The notes below the pieces were generated by a model, which searched no databases, was not told the origin of the DNA, and saw only the letters and a list, made by a program, of their open reading frames with translations. The translations under genes and the position numbers were made by a program. Shown here piece by piece: positions 1 through 6,479 of a stretch of 9,146 bases of DNA. Source of the DNA: Pseudolabrys sp. (lineage in GTDB: Bacteria; Pseudomonadota; Alphaproteobacteria; Rhizobiales; Xanthobacteraceae); assembly GCA_019246455.1 (NCBI GenBank), contig JAFAQJ010000181.1, positions 1 to 9,146 on the forward strand. The letters run 5' to 3'. How positions within the stretch are numbered: position 1 is the stretch's first letter; every line of letters begins with the position of its first letter.

Positions 1-851
1 TGCTCAACCACAAGCGCGCCAAGGATTTCTTCCGCGTCCTGGCCAAATACAATCTTCGCGTGGAAACGCCGAACGGTCTGACCGTCGCCTACATCGACGA
101 GGAGATGGCGCAGCTCATGAAAGCCGCAGGCATGGATACGATCCTGCTCGCTATTGAATCCGGCACCGAGCACATGTTGCGCAACGTCATCAAGAAGCCG
201 CTAAAGCTCTCGAAGGTAGCGCCGGTCATCGAGTCGCTTCACCGGAACGGCCTATTCGTGCAGGGCTTCTTTGTCATGGGCCTGCCGGGCGAGCGCGAGC
301 AGGATCGCACCGAGACGCTGCAATTCATCAAGGACGTTGGGCTCGATTGGGCGAGCTTTAGTCTTGCGTCGCCGATCCGCGGCACGGAGCTTTACGAGGT
401 CTGCAAGAAGAACAAGTACATCCCGGAGAACATGAAGATCGGCGAATACGAGCTCGGCACCTACATCATCCGTGCGCCAGGGCTCGATCCGGAAACGCTG
501 CCGACCGTGTCGTACCGCATGAATCTCGACGTTAATTTCGTCAGCAACCGGCGAATGCGGATGGGCGAATACGACGTCGCTATCCGCTGCTTCGAGGATG
601 TGATCGACCGCTACAAGGAACACGCTTTCGCGCACTACTTCCTGGCGCAGGCCTACGCGAAGATCGGCGGCCACGAGCAGAAGGTGAAGGACAATTTTGC
701 CACCTATGAAGCGATCATTGCAAAGAACGAGACGTGGCAGGGGCACGCGGCGTATTTCGGGCTGATCGGCCAGCTGCCGTTCGTCGCGCCAGCCAACACA
801 AATCTCGTGCCCAGCAGCGAACCGGTCGAGCTGGCCCTGGTGCGCGCTTAA
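1..851 (+). CDS. Radical SAM protein, C-terminal part (5' end outside window), TPR-like tail
   Basis: The reading frame is open from the window edge (first full codon at 3), so this is a 5'-truncated gene; the GTG at 60 is internal. The 282 visible residues match the second half of a radical SAM barrel: AIESG (visible residues 50-54), the GFFVMGLPGE segment (88-97), and a SPIRGTELYE-like strand and loop after it. This pattern is typical of the B12-binding radical SAM family. The cobalamin-binding domain and the CxxxCxxC cluster motif would lie upstream and cannot be seen. From about residue 185 the sequence becomes helical and resembles one or two TPR repeats (GEYDVAIRCFEDVI, then HAFAHYFLAQAYAKIG), suggesting a protein-contact tail. 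The gene converges on the FkbM gene and shares the bases TTAA with its stop. Family assignment is good. The substrate is unknown; a glycan or lipid modification is inferred only from the neighbours. Confidence 0.85.
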   Translation, partial: LNHKRAKDFFRVLAKYNLRVETPNGLTVAYIDEEMAQLMKAAGMDTILLAIESGTEHMLRNVIKKPLKLSKVAPVIESLHRNGLFVQGFFVMGLPGEREQDRTETLQFIKDVGLDWASFSLASPIRGTELYEVCKKNKYIPENMKIGEYELGTYIIRAPGLDPETLPTVSYRMNLDVNFVSNRRMRMGEYDVAIRCFEDVIDRYKEHAFAHYFLAQAYAKIGGHEQKVKDNFATYEAIIAKNETWQGHAAYFGLIGQLPFVAPANTNLVPSSEPVELALVRA

Positions 852-2014
852 CGCTCACGCGGGATCGCATAGATCACCGCGCCGTTGCCGCACCAGGCGT
901 GGGTACGGAACAAGAAGCGATAATCCGGCAACGTCTCCATCAGCCATAGTGGCGTGCGCCAGATGCCGTCGGCATTATGATAGACGGTGATCGCTAGCAT
1001 CGGCCGATGCGCTAGCAGTGTTTCCTTTGCGCCTTTGAGCGTCGGCAACTCGCCGCCTTCCAGGTGTAGCTTCATGAAGCTCGGCGTGAGACCAAGTGTA
1101 TCGATCGTGCGCGCCGTCATTTTTGTTCTTCCAGTCGGCGAAATCTGCGAGGCGTAGCCAAGCCCATCATGAAATATGACCGGGCCTTCGCGATCGGCCA
1201 GCACATCGCCAACGATCGCGATGCGCTCGTCTTTTGGTACCGTGGTTTCGAGTATCGCGCGACTTGCGGTGTCCGGCTCGATCGCGATGACCTGGCGGAA
1301 ACGGCCCTTGGTTTGTATCAGAAAGTCCCCGATCACCGTGCCATGATAGGCGCCGGCATCGACGTAGATTTCGTCCTCACGCAGCGCCGCCTTGACCTCC
1401 GGGATAAAGAAACGTGGTTCGTTAGGATGCGGCGCGCCAGTGAACGTCCATTCCTCGCGCTGCCGCCGCCATGCCAGGAATTTCAGGTGATGCGCGCGCG
1501 AAGCGTCATCGTCCCAGCGCGCTAGCACGTCGACTGTCCTCGCCTGGTCGTCGGGTGATAGTGGCGTGGCGAACCAGCCATTCGACAGCGGATGTACGGC
1601 GCGAAAGCTTTCCGCCACGTCGAAGAACGGCACGATGTCGGTGAAGCCTCGCGTAGCTAGTTCGCGCTCAATCGGCACATAAGGCGACAGCACCACGCTG
1701 ATCGCCAGCCTCACGCGGCTGCGCTCCGCATCAGGCACTCCATCGATCGGCACTACCCGCGCGCCGGCCCAGCCCGGCTCCTGCGCGATCGCCCGTGCGT
1801 TGCGGTCAATGGCGAAAGCGAAGTCGTGGCCGACGGTTTTCAGGAAATCGCGCGCCAGCCGCCCGAAATTGCCGGCGCCGTAGAGCGCGAGTGGTCTGTC
1901 GATTGTGACGGGCGTGTAAGGGCAGGGGGCGGTCGCGATCTCGGCCAGCAATTGCCCTGCGCTTTTGGCGTCCGGCAGTTGGGCAAACGATCGGGCTTCG
2001 TGCGGCAAAGGCAC
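848..2014 (-). CDS. FkbM-family methyltransferase with N-terminal Rossmann-like domain
   Basis: A 388-residue protein. The N-terminal part has a dinucleotide- or nucleotide-binding style loop, YGAGNFGR (residues 45-52), followed by an alpha/beta stretch to about 150. The C-terminal part is an FkbM-type SAM-dependent methyltransferase: motif I VDAGAYHG (218-225), the acidic residue after strand 2 in IEPD (245-248), and KLHLEGGELPTLKGA (315-329), which corresponds to the family's K-x-D/H-x-EGxE motif. FkbM proteins are O-methyltransferases, often acting on sugars in polysaccharide loci; that role here is inferred. The GTG at 2014 is the first possible start, since an in-frame TGA lies two codons upstream. 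An AAAGGAG Shine-Dalgarno-like sequence lies at 2033-2027, with a rather long 12-base gap. It is the only minus-strand gene inside the glycan block, divergent from the GT2 gene and convergent with the radical SAM gene. Confidence 0.88.
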   Translation of the reverse strand: MPLPHEARSFAQLPDAKSAGQLLAEIATAPCPYTPVTIDRPLALYGAGNFGRLARDFLKTVGHDFAFAIDRNARAIAQEPGWAGARVVPIDGVPDAERSRVRLAISVVLSPYVPIERELATRGFTDIVPFFDVAESFRAVHPLSNGWFATPLSPDDQARTVDVLARWDDDASRAHHLKFLAWRRQREEWTFTGAPHPNEPRFFIPEVKAALREDEIYVDAGAYHGTVIGDFLIQTKGRFRQVIAIEPDTASRAILETTVPKDERIAIVGDVLADREGPVIFHDGLGYASQISPTGRTKMTARTIDTLGLTPSFMKLHLEGGELPTLKGAKETLLAHRPMLAITVYHNADGIWRTPLWLMETLPDYRFLFRTHAWCGNGAVIYAIPRER

Positions 2015-2084
2015 CTCGAATCAGCGCTCCTTTGTGCCATCGGTGGCCATAGCCGACCAGTGCGCGAATCAGCGATAAAGCGCC
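2015..2084. promoter_or_regulatory. Divergent intergenic region between FkbM and GT2 genes
   Basis: These 70 bases separate two divergently transcribed genes, so promoters for both directions should lie here or just inside the coding ends. I cannot point to a convincing -35/-10 pair. Stop codons lie a few codons upstream of both GTG starts, so the limits of the gap are firm. The minus-strand gene has an AAAGGAG ribosome-binding sequence at 2033-2027. The plus-strand GT2 gene has no clear one; only GATAAAG precedes it. The gap also holds a 10-base direct repeat, listed separately. Confidence 0.45.
2017..2074. repeat. 10-base direct repeat CGAATCAGCG, two copies with GANTC sites
   Basis: CGAATCAGCG occurs at 2017-2026 and again at 2065-2074, exactly 48 bases apart and in the same orientation, one copy near each start codon of the divergent gene pair. 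Each copy contains GAATC, a match to GANTC, the CcrM methylation site of alphaproteobacteria. The repeat is read directly from the sequence. Any role as an operator or methylation-sensitive site is inference; chance is quite possible for a 10-mer. Confidence 0.5.
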
Positions 2085-3155
2085 GTGCAGCTTTCCATTT
2101 TGATCGCGACCCATCGCGCCGGGCTTTCGGCTTGCTCGAAGCTCGCGCAGGCCTGCGCATGGGCGAGCCCGAATATCGAGATTATCATCCGCGACAATTC
2201 CGGCGATGCGGCGAAGGGCGTGCTTCTGCCGCAATTCCAGCGCGACAACTGCACCATTATCGTCGCCGAGCCGTGTGACTCGCACACCAACATTGGCGAG
2301 ATCCTCAAGCTCGCCAAAGGCGAGTTCATTTTTATTCTCGCCGATGATGACGCCTATTTCGATCATGCGATCGCGGCGATTCCCTCGATCATCGCGCAGA
2401 TTTCTGGCGATCCTGCGGTCATCGGCATCACCGGCGCCTATGCGATCGAGACGACGCAGGGCTCCGCCGTGCTCGAATACAAGAACGTCGAGGCCGATGA
2501 CGTCGCGGCCCGCGTCTCCGGCTATCTTTCCTATAACGGGCCCAACATCCTGCTCTACTCGCCGCTGCGTCGCGAACTGGTCAAGCGCATCTACGGTTTT
2601 CATGCGGCGCAGCCCGGCCTGTTCTCGTTCCACGACTACACGATCTGTCTCCTCTATCTGCTCAACGGCAAGTTCGCGCGTCTGAAGCGCCTGCTTTATC
2701 TCTATGACGTCGGGCCTTGGGAGAAGCCGGAAACTGCGCAGCAGCGCGACGTGAGCTTCTACAAGGGCGCTGGCCTCGATCCCGGGATCAACAAGCTGCA
2801 CTGGTTGCTGTGCGCGTTCGAGGGCGCGGTGCTGGTGCGAAACTCCGATCTGTTCCCCGACTATCCGATGGCGCAGCGCCAGCCGATCGCCGACTTGTGG
2901 TTCTCGGTGATGTATCAGCGCTTCCAGGGTCAGCCGCGCATGGTGTTTGACTCGCAGTTTGCCGCCGAAGCCGAAAAGCTACGCGCCAAATACGCGCAGC
3001 CGACCGCGCAGATGTCGTTCGAAAACATGTTGGCCGACGTCAGCTCCTTCATGGGTCTGTCGAACGCGTCGTTTGGGCAGCGCTACTTCGATTTCTGGGG
3101 CGAGCAGGTGGGTAAACCGCACGCCGTGGCACCGCGCATGGCGGCCGCGGGTTGA
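2085..3155 (+). CDS. Glycosyltransferase family 2 (GT-A fold)
   Basis: A 356-residue protein with a typical GT2 N-terminus: strand [11 protein letters not shown] (residues 3-13), RDNSGD (36-41) at the nucleotide-binding position, [16 protein letters not shown] (69-84), and the metal-binding DXD-type motif ADDDAYFDH (86-94). Such enzymes transfer a sugar from a nucleotide-activated donor to a growing glycan at the cytoplasmic face of the membrane. I see no transmembrane helix, so it is probably soluble or peripheral. The C-terminal half (about 200-356) is less characteristic. The GTG start is firm: a TAA at 2076-2078 closes the frame two codons upstream, and the first beta strand begins right after the start. 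The ribosome-binding sequence is weak. It heads the sugar-nucleotide operon, with rfbF 25 bases downstream. Donor and acceptor are unknown; a CDP-6-deoxyhexose donor is a guess from context. Confidence 0.9.
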   Translation: MQLSILIATHRAGLSACSKLAQACAWASPNIEIIIRDNSGDAAKGVLLPQFQRDNCTIIVAEPCDSHTNIGEILKLAKGEFIFILADDDAYFDHAIAAIPSIIAQISGDPAVIGITGAYAIETTQGSAVLEYKNVEADDVAARVSGYLSYNGPNILLYSPLRRELVKRIYGFHAAQPGLFSFHDYTICLLYLLNGKFARLKRLLYLYDVGPWEKPETAQQRDVSFYKGAGLDPGINKLHWLLCAFEGAVLVRNSDLFPDYPMAQRQPIADLWFSVMYQRFQGQPRMVFDSQFAAEAEKLRAKYAQPTAQMSFENMLADVSSFMGLSNASFGQRYFDFWGEQVGKPHAVAPRMAAAG

Positions 3156-3180
3156 CGTCGGACGGGGCGGGGACCTTGCC

Positions 3181-3954
3181 ATGAAGGTCGTCATTCTCGC
3201 CGGCGGGCTTGGCACCCGCATCTCGGAGGAGAGTTATCTCCGGCCCAAGCCGATGATCGAGATCGGCGGCAAGCCGATCCTCTGGCACATCATGAAGATT
3301 TACTCGGCGCATGGCGTCAACGATTTCGTGATCTGCTGCGGCTACAAGGGCTACGTCATCAAGGAATATTTCGCGAATTACTTCCTGCACATGTCGGACG
3401 TCACCTTCGACATGGCCGACAACACCGTCGAGGTGCATCAGCGTAACGCCGAGCCGTGGCGCGTCACGCTGATCGACACCGGCGAGCACACGCAGACTGG
3501 CGGCCGCCTTAAGCGCGTCGCCGCCTACGTTAAGAGTGAAGACGCGTTCTGCTTCACCTACGGCGACGGCGTGAGCAATGTGGACATTCGCGGTTCGATC
3601 GCCTTTCACCACCAGCACGGCAAGCTTGCGACCGTTGCCGCGGTGCGCCCGCCGGGACGTTACGGTGCACTCGAGCGCAACGGTGAGGCCGTCACGCGCT
3701 TCACCGAGAAGCCGCCGGGCGACGGCGGCTTCATCAATGGCGGCTACTTCGTGTTGTCGCCGAAATGCCTCGATCTGATCGAAGACGACGACACGACGTG
3801 GGAATCCTCGCCGATCATCCGTCTCGCCGCGATGGGACAGATGATGGCTTACGAGCACCGGGGCTTCTGGCAGCCGATGGATACGCTGCGCGACAAGACG
3901 CATCTCGAGCAATTGTGGGCTTCAGGAAAAGCGCCGTGGAAGATCTGGAATTGA
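3181..3954 (+). CDS. rfbF: Glucose-1-phosphate cytidylyltransferase
   Basis: Catalyses CTP + alpha-D-glucose-1-phosphate to CDP-D-glucose + pyrophosphate, the entry step to CDP-linked 6-deoxy sugars. The 257 residues equal the usual length of RfbF. The nucleotidyltransferase signature GGLGTR (residues 8-13) and RPKPM (21-25) are present. The YGDGVSNVD segment (127-135) carries the metal-binding Asp129. [15 protein letters not shown] (176-190) and the closing PWKIWN are family hallmarks separating it from dTTP-using RmlA. The ATG at 3181 was chosen because the protein then begins MKVVILAGG as in the family, with a GGGGA ribosome-binding sequence 7 bases upstream. The frame is open further upstream, to 2947, but that extension overlaps the GT2 gene and has no RfbF-like content. 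The 3' end overlaps rfbG by 19 bases. Confidence 0.95.
   Translation: MKVVILAGGLGTRISEESYLRPKPMIEIGGKPILWHIMKIYSAHGVNDFVICCGYKGYVIKEYFANYFLHMSDVTFDMADNTVEVHQRNAEPWRVTLIDTGEHTQTGGRLKRVAAYVKSEDAFCFTYGDGVSNVDIRGSIAFHHQHGKLATVAAVRPPGRYGALERNGEAVTRFTEKPPGDGGFINGGYFVLSPKCLDLIEDDDTTWESSPIIRLAAMGQMMAYEHRGFWQPMDTLRDKTHLEQLWASGKAPWKIWN
3924..3927 (+). promoter_or_regulatory. Ribosome binding site deciding the rfbG start
   Basis: AGGA followed by eight bases and then GTG at 3936. This spacing supports the GTG as the rfbG start rather than the in-frame TTG at 3951, although starting at 3951 would also keep the conserved FWRGKRV segment. It lies inside the end of rfbF, consistent with translational coupling. 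Confidence 0.5.
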
Positions 3955-5036
3955 TTGCTTCATTCTGGCGCGGCAAGCGCGTGCTCGTCACCGGGCACAG
4001 CGGGTTCAAGGGCTCGTGGTTGACGCTATGGCTCAACGCGCTCGGCGCTAAGGTCACCGGCATCAGCCTGCCGCCAGTGACGACGCCGAACTTGTTTACC
4101 GTAGTAAATATCTCGGCGCTGTGCGATAGCCGGTTCTGCGACATCCGCGATCGCGTGCCGTTCATAGATCAAATTCATGCGATTACGCCGCAGATCGTAT
4201 TCCACCTCGCGGCCCAGCCTTTGGTGCGGCCTGGTTATGAGGAGCCGCTTTGGACCTTTGAAACCAATGTGATGGGCACGCTGCATCTGCTCGAAGCGCT
4301 GCGCGACGTTGAGGCGGTGCGTGTCGCGGTGATGATCACGACCGACAAGGTTTATCGTGAGAATGCGCGGCCTCACCGCGAGGATGATGTGCTCGGTGGC
4401 AAGGATCCCTACAGCGCAAGCAAGGCGGCCTGCGAGCATGTCATCGCCTGCTATCGGGATTCATTTCTCGCCGTGAACGGCGTGGCGGTTGCCAGCGCTC
4501 GGGCCGGCAACGTGATCGGTGGCGGCGACTGGTCGCGTGACCGGCTCATCCCGGATGCCGTGCGCGCTTGGCAAGAGGGACAGACGCTCGAGGTACGCCG
4601 TCCGCAATCGGTGCGGCCGTGGCAGCACGTTTTGGAGCCTCTGTGGGGCTATCTCACGCTGGCGCGCAAGCTCTGGCAACGGCCGACGCTCGCCGGAGCC
4701 TACAACTTCGGCCCCGAGGAAACCGACACGGCGACCGCGGGTGACGTCATCGAACTGGCGCGCATGGCCTATGGCAGGGGCGAGGTGCGCTACGGTGACG
4801 GCAAGAGCGGTCCGCATGAATCGGCCTGGCTTGCGCTCGACAAATCGAAAGCGCAGGCGCTGCTCGGCGTGTCGCCCGAGATGGCACTGGTGCAGGCGGT
4901 CGAGCGCACGATGGCCTGGTATCGCGCGCACGGGCAGGGTGTGAAGGCGCGCGATCTGTGCCTCGCCGATATCGCGGACTATCAGCGGCTGGTGCAGGGT
5001 GCCTCGGTTGTGGCGCCGCTCGCCTCGAGCGCCTAA
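3936..5036 (+). CDS. rfbG: CDP-glucose 4,6-dehydratase
   Basis: Converts CDP-D-glucose to CDP-4-keto-6-deoxy-D-glucose using tightly bound NAD, directly after RfbF. An extended-SDR protein of 366 residues, close to the usual 355-370. The N-terminal [19 protein letters not shown] (residues 10-28) is diagnostic: the glycine-rich NAD loop has the GHxGFKG form special to this family. The catalytic TDK lies at 137-138 (Thr136, Asp137, Lys138), with the Tyr-x-x-x-Lys pair as Y159-S-A-S-K163. [18 protein letters not shown] and the [10 protein letters not shown] substrate-binding segment follow, as in the family. The GTG at 3936 is preferred on its ribosome-binding site; TTG at 3951 is the alternative. 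The open frame runs up to 3765 but there lies within rfbF. It overlaps rfbF by 19 bases and ends 6 bases before the epimerase gene. Confidence 0.95.
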   Translation: MEDLELIASFWRGKRVLVTGHSGFKGSWLTLWLNALGAKVTGISLPPVTTPNLFTVVNISALCDSRFCDIRDRVPFIDQIHAITPQIVFHLAAQPLVRPGYEEPLWTFETNVMGTLHLLEALRDVEAVRVAVMITTDKVYRENARPHREDDVLGGKDPYSASKAACEHVIACYRDSFLAVNGVAVASARAGNVIGGGDWSRDRLIPDAVRAWQEGQTLEVRRPQSVRPWQHVLEPLWGYLTLARKLWQRPTLAGAYNFGPEETDTATAGDVIELARMAYGRGEVRYGDGKSGPHESAWLALDKSKAQALLGVSPEMALVQAVERTMAWYRAHGQGVKARDLCLADIADYQRLVQGASVVAPLASSA

Positions 5037-5042
5037 AGCGTC

Positions 5043-5567
5043 ATGCGGTTCGTGCCAACTTCACTTCCGGGCGCGGTGCTGATCGAGCTCGAGCCGCGTG
5101 CCGACGATCGCGGCATGTTCGCACGTGCATTCTGCGCGCGAGAATTCTCATCGAACGGGCTCGAAATGAGTTATGTGCAGGCCAATATCTCGACCAACAC
5201 GCGGGTCGGAACGGTGCGCGGCATGCATTTCCAGCGCGAGCCGCATGCCGAGGTCAAGCTGGTGCGCTGCGTCAAGGGCGCGATCTTCGACGTCATCGTC
5301 GACATGCGTGAGGGCTCGCTGACTCGGCACCGTTGGTTCGGCGCCGAATTGTCGGAAGACAACGGTGCGATGATGTACGTGCCGAAGGGGTTTGCGCACG
5401 GCTATCAGACACTGACCGACGGCGCGACCGTGTACTATCTGGTGAGCGCATTCTATGCGCCCGAATCTGAGAGTGGGCTGCGGTTCAACGACCCGAAGCT
5501 CAACATCGTGTGGCCGCGCGTCGCTTCCGAAATCTCCGACAAGGACGCAAAATGGCCACTCCTTTGA
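5043..5567 (+). CDS. rfbC: RmlC/RfbC-type sugar-nucleotide 3,5-epimerase (probably acting on CDP-4-keto-6-deoxyglucose)
   Basis: A 174-residue cupin of the dTDP-4-dehydrorhamnose 3,5-epimerase family, slightly shorter at the C-terminus than many members. Recognisable elements are the DDRGMFAR segment (residues 21-28), RGMHFQ with catalytic His62, Lys72, FDVIVDMR (82-89), the PKGFAHGYQTL core (114-124), Tyr132, Tyr138, the PESESGLRFNDP segment and Asp168 of SDKDAKWPL. Compared from memory with the Mycobacterium tuberculosis and Salmonella enzymes, the His-Asp dyad, the lysine and both active-site tyrosines are all kept, so it should be an active epimerase at C5 and probably C3. By name such proteins are called dTDP-4-dehydrorhamnose epimerases. 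Here the position straight after rfbF-rfbG suggests a CDP-linked substrate; that is inference. The ATG lies 6 bases after the rfbG stop, and the 3' end overlaps the next gene by 16 bases. Confidence 0.9.
   Translation: MRFVPTSLPGAVLIELEPRADDRGMFARAFCAREFSSNGLEMSYVQANISTNTRVGTVRGMHFQREPHAEVKLVRCVKGAIFDVIVDMREGSLTRHRWFGAELSEDNGAMMYVPKGFAHGYQTLTDGATVYYLVSAFYAPESESGLRFNDPKLNIVWPRVASEISDKDAKWPLL
5541..5545 (+). promoter_or_regulatory. Ribosome binding site deciding the SDR gene start
   Basis: AAGGA six bases before the ATG at 5552, inside the end of the epimerase gene. It supports this ATG over an upstream in-frame start at 5510, which would add 14 residues with no counterpart before the NAD-binding strand. 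Confidence 0.55.
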
Positions 5568-6370
5568 TCTTGTTGACCGGCGCGACCGGCTTCGTCGGGC
5601 GGCATGTGCTGCGCGCGTTGCGGACGCGCGGCTGCCAGTTGCGCGTTGTGGTGCGTGAGGGCAAGGAGAGCAGCATCGAAGCCGACGAGGTTATTGTCAC
5701 CACCGACCTGTGGTCGGAGAAGCCGGAGTGGTATGCGCGGCTTTGCGCCGGCGTCGATACGGTGATTCACGCCGCTTGGTATGCCGAGCCGGGACAATAT
5801 CTGGAGTCGGCGAAGAATTTCGAATGCCTGTCCGGCACGCTCGAACTGGCGCAAGGCGCCATCGCGGCAGGCGTACGCCGCTTTGTCGGCGTCGGCAGCT
5901 GCTTCGAATACGATTTAAACGTCGGCGATCTGTCGGTCGTATCGCCGCTCGCGCCGGCGACGCCATACGCCTTGTCGAAGGTCGCTGTCTTCAACACGCT
6001 CTCACAATCGCTGCCGCTGCGCGGTGCCGAATTCGCGTGGTGCCGTTTGTTTTATCTCTACGGCGAAGGCGAGGACGAACGCCGGCTGGTGCCTTATCTG
6101 CGCGCACGCCTTGCGGCGGGCCAACCCGCCGAATTGTCGAGCGGCCACCAGGTGCGTGACTATCTCGACGTTAGCGACGCTGCGCGCATGATCGCCGACG
6201 TGGCCCTTGGCCACTCGCACGGCGCGATCAACATCTGCTCCGGCCAGCCGGTGACGATCCGTCAATTCGCCGAGACGATCGCCGACCAATATGGCCGGCG
6301 CGATTTGCTGCGCTTCGGCGCGCGCCCCGACAATCTCACCGACCCGCCGCGCGTCGTCGGCGTGCGCTGA
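5552..6370 (+). CDS. NAD(P)-dependent SDR sugar-nucleotide epimerase/4-ketoreductase
   Basis: A 272-residue extended-SDR protein. The N-terminal strand and glycine-rich loop is ILLTGATGFVGRHV (residues 6-19). The catalytic serine is probably S116 in VGSCFEYD (114-121), and Y139-A-L-S-K143 supplies the Tyr/Lys pair. LFYLYGEGEDERRLVPYL and GHQVRDYLDVSDAARMI are the usual substrate-side and C-terminal domain motifs. In its position as last gene of the rfbF-rfbG-epimerase run, the likely role is stereospecific reduction of the 4-keto group to give a CDP-6-deoxyhexose; a C4 epimerase is less likely. The ATG at 5552 follows AAGGA with six bases between, and overlaps the epimerase gene by 16 bases. 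The C-terminus ends early (PPRVVGVR, then stop), and another frame continues for 17 codons; see findings. Confidence 0.87.
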   Translation: MATPLILLTGATGFVGRHVLRALRTRGCQLRVVVREGKESSIEADEVIVTTDLWSEKPEWYARLCAGVDTVIHAAWYAEPGQYLESAKNFECLSGTLELAQGAIAAGVRRFVGVGSCFEYDLNVGDLSVVSPLAPATPYALSKVAVFNTLSQSLPLRGAEFAWCRLFYLYGEGEDERRLVPYLRARLAAGQPAELSSGHQVRDYLDVSDAARMIADVALGHSHGAINICSGQPVTIRQFAETIADQYGRRDLLRFGARPDNLTDPPRVVGVR

Positions 6371-6379
6371 AAGGCGCTG

Positions 6380-6395
6380 ATCCGACTGCGGATTT
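6380..6395 (+). terminator. Weak candidate terminator hairpin after the sugar-nucleotide operon
   Basis: ATCCG (6380-6384), loop ACTG, then CGGAT (6389-6393), followed by TT. A G-T pair could extend the stem by one. The stem is short and the T run is only three bases counting the last stem base, so this is a weak candidate for a Rho-independent terminator. It lies 9 bases after the stop at 6370. Confidence 0.25.
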
Positions 6396-6479
6396 CGCCG
6401 CGGCAGGGTTTGGTTAACCAATCTCCGCTACAAAAAATTAACCGTATTCATCCGGCGCGCCGCGCGGGGATTTTCACGC
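6396..6479 (+). promoter_or_regulatory. Probable promoter/leader region of the radical SAM-GT4 pair
   Basis: The AT-rich patch at about 6409-6450 stands out from GC-rich flanks in the widest plus-strand gap of the window. It holds a perfect 12-base palindrome (6410-6421) and two copies of TTAACC (6414-6419 and 6438-6443) 24 bases apart. A possible but poor -35/-10 pair is TTGGTT (6410-6415) with AAAAAT (6433-6438), 17 bases apart. GGGGA lies 9 bases before the ATG at 6480 as ribosome-binding sequence. The position suggests that the downstream pair has its own promoter, but the exact elements are uncertain. Confidence 0.4.
6410..6421. repeat. Perfect 12-base palindrome TTGGTTAACCAA
   Basis: TTGGTTAACCAA is its own reverse complement, centred between 6415 and 6416, upstream of the radical SAM gene. 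With no loop it is a poor RNA hairpin, so a binding site for a dimeric regulator is the more natural reading. No regulator is identified. Confidence 0.5.

Noticed and set aside
1067..1069. Histidine (His317) in place of the usual Asp in the FkbM K-x-D-x-EGxE motif as a sign of inactivity.
   Set aside because: From memory, two-domain FkbM proteins of this type commonly carry His here, so it is more likely a subfamily trait than a defect.
1806..2801. Long open frame (331 codons) on the minus strand across the FkbM start and GT2 gene.
   Set aside because: It overlaps two well-supported genes, is rich in Arg/Ala in the manner of GC-rich antisense frames, and shows no recognisable domain.
2947..3180. 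N-terminal extension of rfbF upstream of 3181.
   Set aside because: It overlaps the GT2 gene in another frame, is Arg/Ser/Pro rich, and the family begins at MKVVILAGG.
3049..3912. Long minus-strand open frame (287 codons) opposite rfbF.
   Set aside because: It is antisense to a full-length, motif-complete RfbF and has no family resemblance.
3765..3935. N-terminal extension of rfbG upstream of 3936.
   Set aside because: It lies wholly inside rfbF in another frame and has no counterpart in CDP-glucose dehydratases.
5433..5460. Possible loss of an active-site tyrosine in the RmlC-type epimerase (Phe137 where Salmonella RmlC seemed to have Tyr).
   Set aside because: Aligning on the following proline places Phe137 at a variable position; Tyr132 and Tyr138 match both active-site tyrosines, as in the M. 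tuberculosis enzyme.
6414..6441. CtrA-like pair of TTAA half-sites upstream of the radical SAM gene.
   Set aside because: The CtrA consensus needs seven bases between the TTAA halves; here there are twenty.
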